Below, piece after piece: positions 1-8,242 of a DNA stretch of 64,000 bases. Origin of the DNA: Sulfitobacter noctilucae (GTDB lineage Bacteria > Pseudomonadota > Alphaproteobacteria > Rhodobacterales > Rhodobacteraceae); contig NZ_JASC01000003.1 in the NCBI RefSeq assembly GCF_000622365.1, positions 1 to 64,000 on the forward strand. The letters run 5' to 3'. The position numbers were made by a program, and so were the translations under genes. Each line of letters starts with the position of its first letter. Within the stretch, counting starts at the first letter, position 1. The notes below the pieces were generated by a model. The model was not told the origin of the DNA, made no database searches, and worked only from the letters and a program-made list of their open reading frames with translations.

Positions 1-678
1 GCGGGTTCCGCGCTGGCGGCGATGGAAGGCAACAAACCTGAAATCGGTGAAGAGAAAATTAGGGAATTGATGGCAGCTGTGGATGAGTACATCCCGACGC
101 CTGCCCGTGCTGTAGACCAGCCGTTCCTGATGCCTGTGGAAGACGTGTTCTCGATCTCCGGCCGTGGTACGGTTGTGACCGGCCGTGTCGAGCGTGGCGT
201 GATCAACGTGGGCGACGAAATCGAAATCGTGGGTATCCGCGACACCAAGAAGACCACATGTACCGGCGTGGAAATGTTCCGCAAGCTGCTGGACCGTGGT
301 GAAGCGGGCGACAACATCGGCGCTCTGCTGCGTGGTGTGGACCGTGAAGGTGTTGAGCGTGGCCAGGTGCTGTGTAAGCCCGGCTCCGTGAACCCGCACA
401 CGAAGTTCGAAGCCGAAGCCTATATCCTGACCAAGGAAGAGGGTGGCCGTCACACGCCGTTCTTTGCGAACTACCGTCCACAGTTCTACTTCCGGACAAC
501 AGACGTCACCGGCACCGTTCAGCTGCCCGAGGGCACTGAAATGGTGATGCCTGGCGACAACCTGAAGTTCGACGTAGAGCTGATCGCGCCCATCGCGATG
601 GAGCAGGGCCTGCGCTTCGCGATCCGCGAAGGTGGCCGGACTGTCGGCGCGGGCGTGGTTTCCAAAATCACGGAGTGA
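1..678 (+). CDS. tuf: Elongation factor Tu, 5'-truncated by window edge
   Basis: EF-Tu delivers aminoacyl-tRNA to the ribosomal A site as a GTPase. The reading frame is open from base 1 (GSALAAMEG), so the gene begins upstream of the window. About 225 residues remain, from the end of the G domain through beta-barrel domains 2 and 3. Diagnostic stretches are [36 protein letters not shown] and the terminal [18 protein letters not shown]. The first in-window ATG (base 22) is internal. It ends in TGA and is followed by an intrinsic terminator at 791-819. Position just before rpsJ matches the classical str-S10 junction. Whether a second tuf copy exists cannot be seen. Confidence 0.97.
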   Translation, partial: AGSALAAMEGNKPEIGEEKIRELMAAVDEYIPTPARAVDQPFLMPVEDVFSISGRGTVVTGRVERGVINVGDEIEIVGIRDTKKTTCTGVEMFRKLLDRGEAGDNIGALLRGVDREGVERGQVLCKPGSVNPHTKFEAEAYILTKEEGGRHTPFFANYRPQFYFRTTDVTGTVQLPEGTEMVMPGDNLKFDVELIAPIAMEQGLRFAIREGGRTVGAGVVSKITE

Positions 679-790
679 TTTGAGAAACGGACCCAGTGGG
701 CGGCACCTGCGTGGCAGTGTCTTTTTGAACTCTACTCAAAAAGATCACGAAAGCGCAGAGCCGCAGCACCAGGTTGCTTAAGAAAACAAA

Positions 791-819
791 GGGCCGCTGC
801 ACTCCGCAGCGGCCTTTTT
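791..819 (+). terminator. Intrinsic terminator after tuf
   Basis: A perfect 9-bp GC-rich stem (GGCCGCTGC at 792-800 with GCAGCGGCC at 806-814) and a 5-nt loop are followed directly by five T residues. It separates the tuf transcript from the downstream nuclease-like gene and S10 genes. The 679-790 stretch before it holds no gene that I can see, only an 8-bp inverted repeat at 721-728/736-743. Confidence 0.85.
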
Positions 820-904
820 GCTTCGTGCCGGACGGTGAGTTAAGACCTGTGCATTATTTGTTGGAAAATACTGACAAGCATCTCCTTGCTGCTAAGGTGC
901 CGAG

Positions 905-1381
905 ATGAAAACTCTAAGAACATTTACGCTCTCATCCATCCTAGTGTTAATCGCCTTGCAGACATCTGCCGAAGCGGAGTTTCAAGAGTACCCAGAATAC
1001 GCTGGTGAAGTTGTACGAATTATTGATGGGGACACACTTGAAGTCGCCGTGTCGATCTGGCCAGGAATAGTCGCAACGCAATCCATACGGGTTAGAGGAA
1101 TACAGGCACCGGAGGTTCGAAGATCAGGCTGCGACGAAGAAAAGTCTTGGGGAAACGAAGCTTCTGCGCAGGCCGAACGTCTTTACGACTTGGGAAGTAC
1201 CGTACGTTTGCAAAACGTGACTCTGGGTTCTTTTGCAGGACGTGTGGTTGCAGATGTTTATAGGTGGAGGTCAGATCGTTGGCTCTCTTTTGCGGACGAA
1301 ATGGTTGAACGTAACATGGCGGTTGAATGGTATCCTGATATGCCTAAAGTGCCGTGGTGCCTTTTGTCGAAAACGCGGTAA
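905..1381 (+). CDS. Exported staphylococcal-nuclease-like protein
   Basis: This 158-residue protein has an N-terminal signal peptide (cleavage likely near residue 24) followed by a short SNase/thermonuclease-type OB fold. The family signatures are visible: VVRIIDGDTLEV around residues 37-48, RVRGIQAPEV around 62-71 carrying the expected Arg and Glu of the active site, and a GRVVADVY segment around 112-119 with the second catalytic Arg. An extracytoplasmic, metal-dependent nuclease is therefore plausible, but activity is not proven. It lies between the tuf terminator and the rpsJ promoter, so it is an insertion in the ribosomal region with no evident functional link. Only a moderate SD precedes the ATG. 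Confidence 0.8.
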   Translation: MKTLRTFTLSSILVLIALQTSAEAEFQEYPEYAGEVVRIIDGDTLEVAVSIWPGIVATQSIRVRGIQAPEVRRSGCDEEKSWGNEASAQAERLYDLGSTVRLQNVTLGSFAGRVVADVYRWRSDRWLSFADEMVERNMAVEWYPDMPKVPWCLLSKTR

Positions 1382-1471
1382 CGACAAACACAAACGGAGT
1401 GCCGCTGTCACTTCCCAAGAGAAGTGACCTTGCGCACCGGTTTCGAAAACATGGGAGTTTTCAAAACCCCC

Positions 1472-1500
1472 TTTACCTCCCCCTCGACTCCCCCTATACG
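1472..1500 (+). promoter_or_regulatory. Promoter of rpsJ (S10 unit)
   Basis: The -35 TTTACC (1472-1477) and -10 TATACG (1495-1500) are separated by exactly 17 bp. This gives a leader of about 120 nt before rpsJ. The same -10 hexamer with the same spacing occurs upstream of rpmC and rplO in this window, which supports the call. Confidence 0.65.
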
Positions 1501-1625
1501 CGCGATAACTGAACGGGGTGTGCCATAGGCGCGCCCTGTTTTAGTTACACCTTAAGACGCGATGAGGGTGCCGGATGAGCCGATATCCTCCAATCCGTTG
1601 AAGCCCTGACAAGGGATGATATCAT

Positions 1626-1943
1626 ATGGCACAAAGCCAAAATATCCGCATCCGGCTCAAGGCGTTTGACTACCGTGTGCTGGACAGCTCCACACAGGAA
1701 ATCGTCAATACCGCCAAGCGTACCGGCGCATCTGTTCGCGGCCCGATTCCGCTGCCGAACAAGATCGAAAAATTCACCGTTCTGCGTGGTCCCCACGTTG
1801 ACAAGAAATCCCGTGACCAGTTCGAGATCCGCACGCACAAGCGTCTGCTGGATATCGTTGATCCGACCCCCCAGACCGTAGACGCGCTGATGAAGCTCGA
1901 CCTCGCCGCTGGTGTGGACGTCGAGATCAAGCTGCAGTCATAA
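1626..1943 (+). CDS. rpsJ: 30S ribosomal protein S10
   Basis: S10 (105 residues) sits in the 30S head and, in other bacteria, also forms the NusE component of antitermination complexes. The sequence carries the S10 signature [26 protein letters not shown] and the C-terminal [16 protein letters not shown]. The N-terminus ([20 protein letters not shown]) fits the family start, so the ATG at 1626 is taken; a GGGATGAT-like SD precedes it. It is the first gene of the S10 unit, transcribed from the promoter at 1472-1500, and is followed by rplC after 19 bp. Confidence 0.98.
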   Translation: MAQSQNIRIRLKAFDYRVLDSSTQEIVNTAKRTGASVRGPIPLPNKIEKFTVLRGPHVDKKSRDQFEIRTHKRLLDIVDPTPQTVDALMKLDLAAGVDVEIKLQS

Positions 1944-1962
1944 TAGTCGGAGGGTAATTGTT

Positions 1963-2835
1963 ATGTTGCGCTCAGGCGTTATTGCAAAAAAGCTGGGGAT
2001 GACCCGGCTGTTCATGGAAGACGGCAAGCAGATTCCTGTGACCGTTCTTCACCTCGATAACCTTCAGGTTGTTGCACAGCGTACAGTTGAGAAGGACGGC
2101 TATGTTGCTGTTCAGCTTGGCGCAGGTACAGCGAAAGCCAAGCGGACGTCTCAGGCGATGCGCGGGCACTTTGCAGCAGCAAAGGTTGAACCAAAGCGTA
2201 AAGTTGCGGAATTCCGCATTGATGCGGATGCGATGCTGGACGTCGGCGAAGAGATCATTGCGGATCACTATTTCGCGGGTCAGTACGTTGATGTTGCAGG
2301 CACCTCCATCGGTAAAGGTTTTGCCGGTGCGATGAAGCGTCACAACTTTGGCGGTTTGCGGGCGACACACGGTGTTTCCATCTCTCACCGTTCGCACGGT
2401 TCCACGGGCCAGTGTCAGGATCCCGGCAAGGTTTTCAAAGGCAAGAAAATGGCCGGTCACATGGGCGCAGCCCGCGTGACGACGCAAAACCTCGAAGTCG
2501 TGAAAACCGACTCCGCACGTGGTCTGATCATGGTCAAGGGCGCGGTTCCGGGTTCCAAGGGTGGTTGGGTCACAATCAAGGATGCGGTGAAAAAGCCGTT
2601 CCCTGATAGCGCGATTGTACCAGCCGCACTGGCATCTGCCGCGCGCGAAGCCGCAAAAGCCGCTGAAGAAGCAGCAGCCGCAGCAGCCGCAGAGGCCGAA
2701 GCAGAAGCAGCACGCCTTGCAGAAGAGCAGGCCGCCGCAGAAGCAGAAGCGCTGAAAGCAGCCGAAGCTGAGATCGCGGAAGAGGGTGCCGAAACGGACA
2801 ACTCCGACGCAGACAAGAAAGAAGGTGACGCATGA
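1963..2835 (+). CDS. rplC: 50S ribosomal protein L3 with long Ala/Glu-rich tail
   Basis: L3 is an early-assembly 50S protein near the peptidyl-transferase centre. The start is the ATG at 1963 ([17 protein letters not shown]), preceded by GGAGGG; a longer in-frame ORF overlapping rpsJ is not used. Residues 1 to about 215 are canonical L3, with the loop [20 protein letters not shown]. The last ~75 residues form an added tail very rich in Ala and Glu, predicted helical, ending in an acidic/basic stretch. At 290 residues it is much longer than the usual ~210. The stop overlaps rplD by ATGA, which suggests translational coupling. Confidence 0.97.
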   Translation: MLRSGVIAKKLGMTRLFMEDGKQIPVTVLHLDNLQVVAQRTVEKDGYVAVQLGAGTAKAKRTSQAMRGHFAAAKVEPKRKVAEFRIDADAMLDVGEEIIADHYFAGQYVDVAGTSIGKGFAGAMKRHNFGGLRATHGVSISHRSHGSTGQCQDPGKVFKGKKMAGHMGAARVTTQNLEVVKTDSARGLIMVKGAVPGSKGGWVTIKDAVKKPFPDSAIVPAALASAAREAAKAAEEAAAAAAAEAEAEAARLAEEQAAAEAEALKAAEAEIAEEGAETDNSDADKKEGDA

Positions 2836-3449
2836 AACTCGATGTCATCAAACTCGACGGTGCCAAGGCCGGTTCGGTAGACCTGGACGAGGCTTTGTTC
2901 GGCCTCGAGCCACGCGCCGACATCCTGCACCGCGTCGTGCGCTGGCAGCGTAACAACGCGCAGCAAGGCACGCACAAGGTCAAGACACGGTCCGAAGTCG
3001 ACTACTCCACCAAGAAGATCTATCGCCAGAAGGGCACCGGCGGCGCACGCCACGGCGCACGTTCTGCTCCGATCTTCCGCGGGGGTGGTGTGTACAAGGG
3101 TCCGGTTGTGCGCTCTCACGGTCACGAGCTGACCAAGAAGTTCCGCAAACTGGGTCTGCGTCACGCGCTGTCTGCCAAGGCAAAAGCCGGTGAGCTGGTC
3201 ATTATCGAGGATGCAACATCCGAAGGTAAGACAGCAGCGTTGGCCAAGCAGATTTCCAACCTCGGTTGGAAGCGCGCGCTGGTCATCGACGGTGCATCTG
3301 TGAACGAAAACTTCGCACAAGCCGCGCGTAACATTGAAGGTTTGGACATCCTGCCGACAATGGGCGCAAACGTATATGATATCCTCAAGCGTGACACCCT
3401 GGTGATCACGAAGGCGGGCATCGAAGCATTGGAGGCCCGTTTGAAATGA
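2832..3449 (+). CDS. rplD: 50S ribosomal protein L4
   Basis: L4 (205 residues) binds domain I of 23S rRNA and lines the exit tunnel; in E. coli it also represses the S10 operon. Family hallmarks are the tunnel loop with [22 protein letters not shown] around residues 60-80 and the C-terminal [22 protein letters not shown]. It overlaps rplC upstream and rplW downstream by four bases each (ATGA). Whether the E. coli-type L4 leader repression exists here cannot be seen. Confidence 0.98.
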   Translation: MKLDVIKLDGAKAGSVDLDEALFGLEPRADILHRVVRWQRNNAQQGTHKVKTRSEVDYSTKKIYRQKGTGGARHGARSAPIFRGGGVYKGPVVRSHGHELTKKFRKLGLRHALSAKAKAGELVIIEDATSEGKTAALAKQISNLGWKRALVIDGASVNENFAQAARNIEGLDILPTMGANVYDILKRDTLVITKAGIEALEARLK

Positions 3450-3742
3450 GCGCCAAGCACAACCACTATGACGTGATCCGCAAGCCGATCATCACCGAGA
3501 AAGCGACCATGGCTTCCGAAGCCAACGCGGTTGTTTTCGAAGTGGCGATGGAGAGCAACAAGCCGATGATCAAAGAGGCCGTCGAGGCGCTCTTTGGTGT
3601 TAAGGTGAAGGCCGTGAACACGACCATCACCAAAGGCAAGGTCAAGCGTTTCCGCGGCCAGTTGGGCAAGCGGAAGGACGTGAAGAAGGCCTATGTGACG
3701 CTCGAAGAGGGCAACACGATTGACGTATCAACCGGTCTCTGA
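3446..3742 (+). CDS. rplW: 50S ribosomal protein L23
   Basis: L23 (98 residues) lies at the tunnel exit and is a docking site for trigger factor and SRP. The sequence has [15 protein letters not shown] at the N-terminus and the [19 protein letters not shown] segment typical of L23/L25e. It overlaps rplD by four bases. It is the last gene of the first S10 block: a terminator follows 21 bp after the stop, and rplB begins only 1 kb later, which breaks the usual rplW-rplB adjacency. Confidence 0.98.
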   Translation: MSAKHNHYDVIRKPIITEKATMASEANAVVFEVAMESNKPMIKEAVEALFGVKVKAVNTTITKGKVKRFRGQLGKRKDVKKAYVTLEEGNTIDVSTGL

Positions 3743-3763
3743 TCGGTCTGCGTAGAATTGAAA

Positions 3764-3793
3764 AGGCCCTGCCGGAAGCGGCGGGGCCTTTTT
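3764..3793 (+). terminator. Intrinsic terminator after rplW
   Basis: A 10-bp stem (AGGCCCTGCC at 3764-3773 with GGCGGGGCCT at 3780-3789, one G-T pair), a 6-nt loop and a run of five Ts (3789-3793) end the rpsJ-rplW unit. The hairpin is also partly symmetrical for the opposite strand because A residues precede it. Confidence 0.85.
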
Positions 3794-3808
3794 GCGTTTT
3801 AGACCCGA

Positions 3809-3958
3809 TTATTGTTGCCGCATTTGTGCTTGCGCGTCAGCACAGCCAGCACAAAAAAGACCGACGCAAAGAATTGCGCCGGTGAGTAAGGTAGGACGCA
3901 AAACGCTCGCGTCCGGGGTGTAGGCATTCATGCCGGTTGTACCATGGTCCTTGACCAT
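3809..3958 (-). CDS. Possible small lipoprotein-like ORF
   Basis: A 49-codon reverse ORF (ATG at 3958; an alternative ATG at 3931 gives 40 residues) encodes a hydrophobic stretch, TLLTGAILCVGLFCAGCADA, that resembles a signal peptide with a lipobox-like AGC. The C-terminus is short and Gln-rich. No good SD precedes either start. I do not recognise a family. It may be the tail of a decayed gene, since a basic 63-codon ORF in another frame ends just upstream at 3969. Treat as tentative. Confidence 0.25.
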   Translation of the reverse strand: MVKDHGTTGMNAYTPDASVLRPTLLTGAILCVGLFCAGCADAQAQMRQQ

Positions 3959-4560
3959 TGGTGAGGCGTTAGCCCAATCCGGTCATCGTGCCGTACTTCT
4001 TGAACAACCGGTCTACCGTCATCTGTTCGGCAAAAGCAGTGGCAGAGCGAAAGGTCATACGCGAAGGTGGCGTCCGGCTGGAGCGTCCCCTTTTGTTCAG
4101 TCGCCGTAACGCGGTCACGCGGGCCTTGCGTGCTTTCATCAGGAGCGATTGTTGTTTCATTTGTAGTCATCCTGGAGGCCGTTTCCTTGGGACCATTGAT
4201 GCCAGACGGATCACACGCTGTCCTGCGCCCCTGAGGATAGCTAGGAGAACATTGGCAGTATTGAGCTACCCGTTTGGGTATGGGGTGGGGGAGCGGACAT
4301 AAGAGCCGCTGCTGCTTCAACGCTCCCAACGGCGGCGGCCCAGATAGATCCGTGCACATTTGCAAGTTTAGCCGAGAGCGATAGTTGGCGAGTTTGTAAG
4401 GGCGGAAGCAGCGGTTTCACCCATTGTGCACCTGAAATCCGCAGGTGTGCTTAGCAGTGTTCGACTCGTATAAATCGGCGGAGCGCTGTCTTCTGGAATA
4501 AGGACTAGAACACTGGAGTATGCAGGGAAAAGGCGAATCCTTGATCGCAAAGACTAGTTC
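3959..4560. other. Gene-poor gap between rplW and rplB
   Basis: No recognisable gene. Reverse ORFs of 63 codons (3969-4160) and 145 codons (3928-4365) overlap each other in different frames. Neither has family features nor a convincing SD, and the longer one is Cys-, Pro- and Thr-rich, as expected of noncoding read-through. The interval may be a decayed insertion; it ends at the rplB promoter. Confidence 0.5.
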
Positions 4561-4563
4561 TAC

Positions 4564-4592
4564 TTGACCCTCACCCGCATCCCCCCTAAACG
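4564..4592 (+). promoter_or_regulatory. Promoter of rplB unit
   Basis: TTGACC (4564-4569) and TAAACG (4587-4592) are 17 bp apart. Transcription would start around 4599, giving a ~145-nt leader that contains a terminator-like hairpin at 4608-4629. It restarts ribosomal protein transcription after the gap. Confidence 0.65.
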
Positions 4593-4607
4593 ACCCTATC
4601 GGCATGG

Positions 4608-4635
4608 CCCCAGATTCGTCTGGGGTTTTGTTATT
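4608..4635 (+). terminator. Leader terminator / possible attenuator upstream of rplB
   Basis: A perfect 7-bp stem (CCCCAGA 4608-4614, TCTGGGG 4619-4625) capped by a TTCG tetraloop is followed by TTTTGTTATT. It lies only about 10 nt after the predicted start site, so full termination would yield a ~35-nt RNA. A further GCTGC/GCAGC hairpin follows at 4636-4649. Being between a promoter and rplB, it must be conditional if the promoter drives rplB. A protein- or NusG-controlled attenuator is an inference. Confidence 0.6.
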
Positions 4636-4744
4636 GCTGCGCATGCAGCAGATAAATCGGGGACCTTCGGGGCCCTATAACCATCGGCAGACACCGGCCT
4701 TCAAAAGCCATCTCTGCCGCACAGCTAAACGGAAGACAGACAAC

Positions 4745-5587
4745 ATGGCACTCAAGTCGTACAAACCGACGACGCCGGGCCAGCGTGGGCTGGTACTGAT
4801 CGACCGTTCGGAGCTTTGGAAAGGACGTCCTGTCAAGGCCCTCACAGAGGGTCTGACGAAATCGGGCGGTCGGAACAACACCGGACGGATCCCAATGCGT
4901 CGAACAGGTGGTGGTGCAAAGCGCCTCTACCGTATCGTTGATTTCAAGCGCAACAAGCTGGACATGTCCGCTGTTGTCGCGCGGATCGAATATGACCCGA
5001 ACCGGACAGCATTTATTGCCCTGATCCAGTACGAAGATGGTGAGCAGGCCTATATCCTTGCCCCTCAGCGTCTGGCAGTAGGCGACAAGGTGATTGCTTC
5101 GCAGAAGGCCGACATCAAGCCCGGTAACGCCATGCCGTTCTCTGGCATGCCCATCGGTACAATCATCCACAACATCGAAATGAAGCCCGGCAAGGGCGGT
5201 CAGATCGCGCGCGCCGCCGGTACATACGCCCAGTTCGTGGGTCGTGATGGTGGATATGCCCAGATCCGTTTGTCTTCAGGCGAACTGCGTCTGGTGCGTC
5301 AGGAATGCATGGCCACCGTCGGTGCCGTGTCCAACCCCGACAACTCCAACCAGAACTACGGTAAAGCGGGCCGCATGCGTCACAAGGGCATCCGTCCTTC
5401 TGTACGTGGTGTCGTGATGAACCCGATTGATCACCCACACGGTGGTGGTGAAGGCCGGACCTCTGGTGGTCGTCATCCGGTTACGCCTTGGGGCAAGCCG
5501 ACTAAGGGTGCAAAAACCCGGAACAAGAAAAAAGCGTCAAGCGCCCTGATCGTACGGTCGCGCCACGCCAAGAAGAAGGGGCGTTAA
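4745..5587 (+). CDS. rplB: 50S ribosomal protein L2
   Basis: L2 (280 residues) is a central 50S protein needed for subunit association and peptidyl transfer. The ATG at 4745 is chosen ([20 protein letters not shown]) because it matches family N-termini; the ORF is open further upstream through the leader hairpin. Hallmarks include [16 protein letters not shown], the [12 protein letters not shown] segment, and the C-terminal [19 protein letters not shown] with the conserved His of the peptidyl-transferase region, then [13 protein letters not shown]. It heads the second block and is followed by rpsS after three bases. Confidence 0.98.
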   Translation: MALKSYKPTTPGQRGLVLIDRSELWKGRPVKALTEGLTKSGGRNNTGRIPMRRTGGGAKRLYRIVDFKRNKLDMSAVVARIEYDPNRTAFIALIQYEDGEQAYILAPQRLAVGDKVIASQKADIKPGNAMPFSGMPIGTIIHNIEMKPGKGGQIARAAGTYAQFVGRDGGYAQIRLSSGELRLVRQECMATVGAVSNPDNSNQNYGKAGRMRHKGIRPSVRGVVMNPIDHPHGGGEGRTSGGRHPVTPWGKPTKGAKTRNKKKASSALIVRSRHAKKKGR

Positions 5588-5590
5588 TTT

Positions 5591-5869
5591 ATGTCTCGTT
5601 CAGTATGGAAAGGCCCGTTTGTTGACAGCTATGTCCTCAAGAAGGCCGAAGCGACACGCGAGAGCGGTCGGAACGAAGTGATCAAGATCTGGTCGCGCCG
5701 CTCCACCATCTTGCCCCAGTTTGTGGGTCTGACGTTCGGCGTCTACAACGGCCGCAAGCATATCCCTGTAAACGTCTCTGAGGACATGATTGGTCAGAAG
5801 TTTGGTGAATATTCGCCAACACGGACCTATTACGGTCACGCAGCTGACAAAAAAGCGAAGCGGAAATAA
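5591..5869 (+). CDS. rpsS: 30S ribosomal protein S19
   Basis: S19 (92 residues) pairs with S13 in the 30S head near the A-site finger contact. It shows the family pattern [46 protein letters not shown] and [21 protein letters not shown]. It sits three bases after rplB and three before rplV, with normal length and conventional order. Confidence 0.98.
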   Translation: MSRSVWKGPFVDSYVLKKAEATRESGRNEVIKIWSRRSTILPQFVGLTFGVYNGRKHIPVNVSEDMIGQKFGEYSPTRTYYGHAADKKAKRK

Positions 5870-5872
5870 GCC

Positions 5873-6253
5873 ATGAGCAAGGATAAAAATCCCCGCCGCG
5901 TGGCAGACAACGAAGCACGTGCAAAACTGCGCATGCTGAAGACGTCTCCGCAGAAACTGAACCTCGTCGCCGGTCTGATCCGTGGCAAGAAAGTGGAACG
6001 GGCTTTGACCGATCTGACTTTCTCCAAAAAGCGGATCGCGCAGGACGTGAAGAAATGTCTTCAGTCCGCGATTGCCAACGCCGAGAACAACCACAACCTG
6101 GACGTGGACGAGCTGATCGTGTCCGAGGCTTATGTCGGCAAGAACCTGACCATGAAGCGCGGTCGCCCGCGTGCGCGTGGCCGTTTCGGCAAGATCATGA
6201 AGCCGTTCGCAGAAGTCACAATCGTCGTGCGTCAAGTTGAGGAGCAAGCATAA
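5873..6253 (+). CDS. rplV: 50S ribosomal protein L22
   Basis: L22 (126 residues) lines the exit tunnel with its beta-hairpin. Visible features are the N-terminal [23 protein letters not shown] and the hairpin-bearing [26 protein letters not shown] short family-extra N-terminus ([15 protein letters not shown]) precedes the core. The stop TAA shares one base with the ATG of rpsC. Confidence 0.98.
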   Translation: MSKDKNPRRVADNEARAKLRMLKTSPQKLNLVAGLIRGKKVERALTDLTFSKKRIAQDVKKCLQSAIANAENNHNLDVDELIVSEAYVGKNLTMKRGRPRARGRFGKIMKPFAEVTIVVRQVEEQA

Positions 6254-6960
6254 TGGGTAACAAAGTAAACCCGATCGGCATGCGTCTGCAGGTCAACCGC
6301 ACCTGGGACAGCCGCTGGTACGCCGACACCAAAGACTACGGTGATCTGCTGCTGGAAGATTTGGCGATCCGTGCTTTCATCAAGAAAGAATGTGCGCAAG
6401 CCGGTATCTCTCGTGTGATCATCGAGCGTCCACACAAGAAGTGCCGCGTGACAATCCACACGGCGCGTCCTGGCGTCATCATCGGCAAGAAAGGTGCGGA
6501 CATCGAAGGTCTGCGCAAGAAACTGTCGAACTTCACCAAGTCGGAATTGCACCTCAACATCGTTGAAGTCCGCAAGCCCGAGCTGGACGCCGCATTGGTT
6601 GGCGAAAGCATCGCACAGCAGCTTGAGCGTCGTGTATCTTTCCGCCGCGCCATGAAGCGTGCGGTTCAGAACGCCATGCGTATGGGTGCCCTTGGCATCC
6701 GCTGTAACCTTGCCGGCCGTCTGGGCGGTGCAGAGATCGCGCGTACCGAATGGTACCGTGAGGGCCGCGTGCCGCTGCACACCCTGCGTGCTGACATCGA
6801 CTACGCGCACGTTGAAGCCAAGACAGCCTACGGTATCATCGGGATCAAGACGTGGATCTTCAAGGGTGAGATCATGGAACATGATCCCGCCGCGCGTGAC
6901 CGCAAGGCACAGGAAATGCAAGACGGCCCAGCACCTCGCGGTGCCGGCGGTCGGCGCTAA
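6253..6960 (+). CDS. rpsC: 30S ribosomal protein S3
   Basis: S3 (235 residues) is part of the mRNA entry tunnel and has helicase-associated basic residues. The N-terminal [24 protein letters not shown], the type-2 KH domain with [20 protein letters not shown], and the C-domain [30 protein letters not shown] are all present. The start overlaps rplV by one base and rplP follows after an SD-bearing 11-bp gap. Its Gly/Arg-rich C-terminus is short. Confidence 0.98.
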   Translation: MGNKVNPIGMRLQVNRTWDSRWYADTKDYGDLLLEDLAIRAFIKKECAQAGISRVIIERPHKKCRVTIHTARPGVIIGKKGADIEGLRKKLSNFTKSELHLNIVEVRKPELDAALVGESIAQQLERRVSFRRAMKRAVQNAMRMGALGIRCNLAGRLGGAEIARTEWYREGRVPLHTLRADIDYAHVEAKTAYGIIGIKTWIFKGEIMEHDPAARDRKAQEMQDGPAPRGAGGRR

Positions 6961-6971
6961 GGAGGCCTGAA

Positions 6972-7385
6972 ATGCTACAGCCAAAACGGACGAAATTCCG
7001 CAAGCAGTTCAAGGGCTCGATCAAGGGCATGGCGAAGGGCGGGTCTGACCTGAACTTCGGCACCTACGGGTTGAAGGCGCTTGAGCCTGAGCGCGTGACA
7101 GCACGCCAGATCGAAGCCGCACGTCGTGCCATGACGCGTCACATGAAGCGTCAGGGTCGTGTCTGGATCCGTATCTTTCCTGATGTGCCTGTTACCTCCA
7201 AGCCCGTCGAAGTTCGTATGGGTAAAGGTAAAGGTTCCGTGGATTTCTGGGCATGCAAGGTTAAGCCTGGCCGCGTGATGTTCGAGATCGACGGTGTGAA
7301 CGATGATATCGCACGGGAAGCTCTGCGTCTGGCAGCGATGAAGCTGCCGATCAAGACACGGGTCGTCGTACGCGAAGATTGGTAA
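6972..7385 (+). CDS. rplP: 50S ribosomal protein L16
   Basis: L16 (137 residues) positions A- and P-site tRNAs and completes 50S maturation. The sequence has [24 protein letters not shown], the [24 protein letters not shown] core and the [24 protein letters not shown] loop. The loop arginine hydroxylated by YcfD in E. coli is expected in the VRMGKGKG segment, but I did not align it. It is the last gene of this block: rpmC, normally adjacent, lies 2.4 kb downstream behind five unrelated genes. Confidence 0.98.
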   Translation: MLQPKRTKFRKQFKGSIKGMAKGGSDLNFGTYGLKALEPERVTARQIEAARRAMTRHMKRQGRVWIRIFPDVPVTSKPVEVRMGKGKGSVDFWACKVKPGRVMFEIDGVNDDIAREALRLAAMKLPIKTRVVVREDW

Positions 7386-7392
7386 TTACGTC

Positions 7393-7412
7393 GACCCCGC
7401 CTTGGCGGGGTC
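7393..7412 (+). other. GC-rich hairpin after rplP
   Basis: GACCCCGCC (7393-7401) and GGCGGGGTC (7404-7412) form a 9-bp near-continuous palindrome with a 2-nt centre. No T-run follows, so it is more likely a processing or 3'-protection hairpin than a terminator; the true terminator is at 7470-7503. Confidence 0.6.
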
Positions 7413-7469
7413 TGGCGCGCCGGAGGCAAGGTATTCTCTAGGAATGCCCGTTCCGGCTCCGGTGAGATA

Positions 7470-7506
7470 GAAAGCCCCCGCTGAGTGATCAGTGGGGGCT
7501 TTCTTT
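7470..7506 (+). terminator. Intrinsic terminator after rplP
   Basis: A 15-bp stem (7470-7484 with 7489-7503, one G-T pair) with a GTGA loop contains GAAAGCCCCC / GGGGGCTTTC and continues into TTTG. The A-rich 5' foot and T-rich 3' foot would also let it act on the reverse strand. It ends the rplB-rplP unit. Confidence 0.85.
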
Positions 7507-7557
7507 GTTATAGCAATGAGATCATACGTTCAGCGTATTTCAATGAAGGCGGAAATC

Positions 7558-7905
7558 ATGTTCAATTTCACCAAATACACACCAATAGTGACTGCGTGTC
7601 TGTTGGGCAGCCTACTATTTCCAAGTCCGACTAGCGCAAAATCTGCCAGATGTTTGCTGGTAGTCAATGGCTTTGAAGCGATCAGAGGTACATGTCAGTT
7701 TGCACAGCACTCTGGTGATGGATCGTTTACGTTAACAGGGCTAAATGGAAAGTTCTTTGCTTACGTAAACTTGAACGTTGATGGCTCTGCAGAAGGCTAT
7801 TGGAATGAGACTGCTTATACTGGACGTGCTCACAGCTACCTCGGAAGGCTCTACCGAGAAAATGCATGTTGGGTGAATAGCTATGCGTCTGTCTGTGCTT
7901 GGTAG
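7558..7905 (+). CDS. Small exported protein of unknown function
   Basis: This 115-residue protein has a Sec signal peptide (about 24 residues, ending in PSPTSA) and a small mature domain with cysteines in ARCLLVVNGFEAIRGTCQF and near the C-terminus. The motif C-L-L-V-V-N-G...G-x-C with a following GDGSF recurs in small hypothetical exported proteins of alphaproteobacteria, as I recall, but I assign no function. The ATG at 7558 is chosen because AAGGCGG lies just upstream; in-frame ATGs at 7492-region and 7543 would lengthen a charged N-terminus and overlap the terminator. It stands alone behind the rplP terminator. Confidence 0.65.
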   Translation: MFNFTKYTPIVTACLLGSLLFPSPTSAKSARCLLVVNGFEAIRGTCQFAQHSGDGSFTLTGLNGKFFAYVNLNVDGSAEGYWNETAYTGRAHSYLGRLYRENACWVNSYASVCAW

Positions 7906-7951
7906 ATATTTTTAGCCGTCCTAGCAGAACAATCATTTCAGTACGTTCCCC

Positions 7952-8242
7952 TCAAACGCCACCCATCAACACATCTACCGCCCGCGTGATTTCATCCCCG
8001 CAGTCCACGGCACTCCCGATCCGCTGCAAACGGGCCCGCCGTACAGAGGCAATCAACCGTGTCGCTAGGATCAATTTCTCTTCGCCTATGCAGATCACCG
8101 GATTAAGCCGCGACACCGCAGGATAGTCGCGCAGCAGCGGGATTACGACAACTGCCGGATCGGGCGGCAGCAGGTCGCTTTCCACCACTACCATCAACAC
8201 ATCGCCAAAGACGGCAATGTCGAAACGTTTCAAGTCTTCCAA
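7952..8242 (-). CDS. ccdB: CcdB-family toxin
   Basis: The 96-residue product aligns by eye with CcdB toxins, which poison DNA gyrase: RFDIAVFGDVLMVVVESDLLP, then VVVIPLL, a PVICIGEEKLIL strand resembling YPVVHIGDESWRM of plasmid F, the segment MASV-like LIASVRR, and a C-terminus ITRAVDVLMGGV aligning with IKNAINLMFWGI. The key Trp of the F-plasmid WGI end is Gly here, so gyrase poisoning may be altered. The start is TTG at 8242, overlapping ccdA by 13 bp as in other ccd operons; a second TTG lies at 8233. It is co-transcribed with ccdA within the ribosomal superoperon. Confidence 0.8.
   Translation of the reverse strand: MEDLKRFDIAVFGDVLMVVVESDLLPPDPAVVVIPLLRDYPAVSRLNPVICIGEEKLILATRLIASVRRARLQRIGSAVDCGDEITRAVDVLMGGV

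Noticed and set aside
203..499. Reverse ORF of 98 codons within tuf
   Set aside because: It is antisense to a highly conserved EF-Tu sequence and has no family features; a shadow frame.
3928..4365. 145-codon reverse ORF in the rplW-rplB gap
   Set aside because: Overlapping alternative frame, unusual composition, no SD and no domain. Not annotated as a gene.
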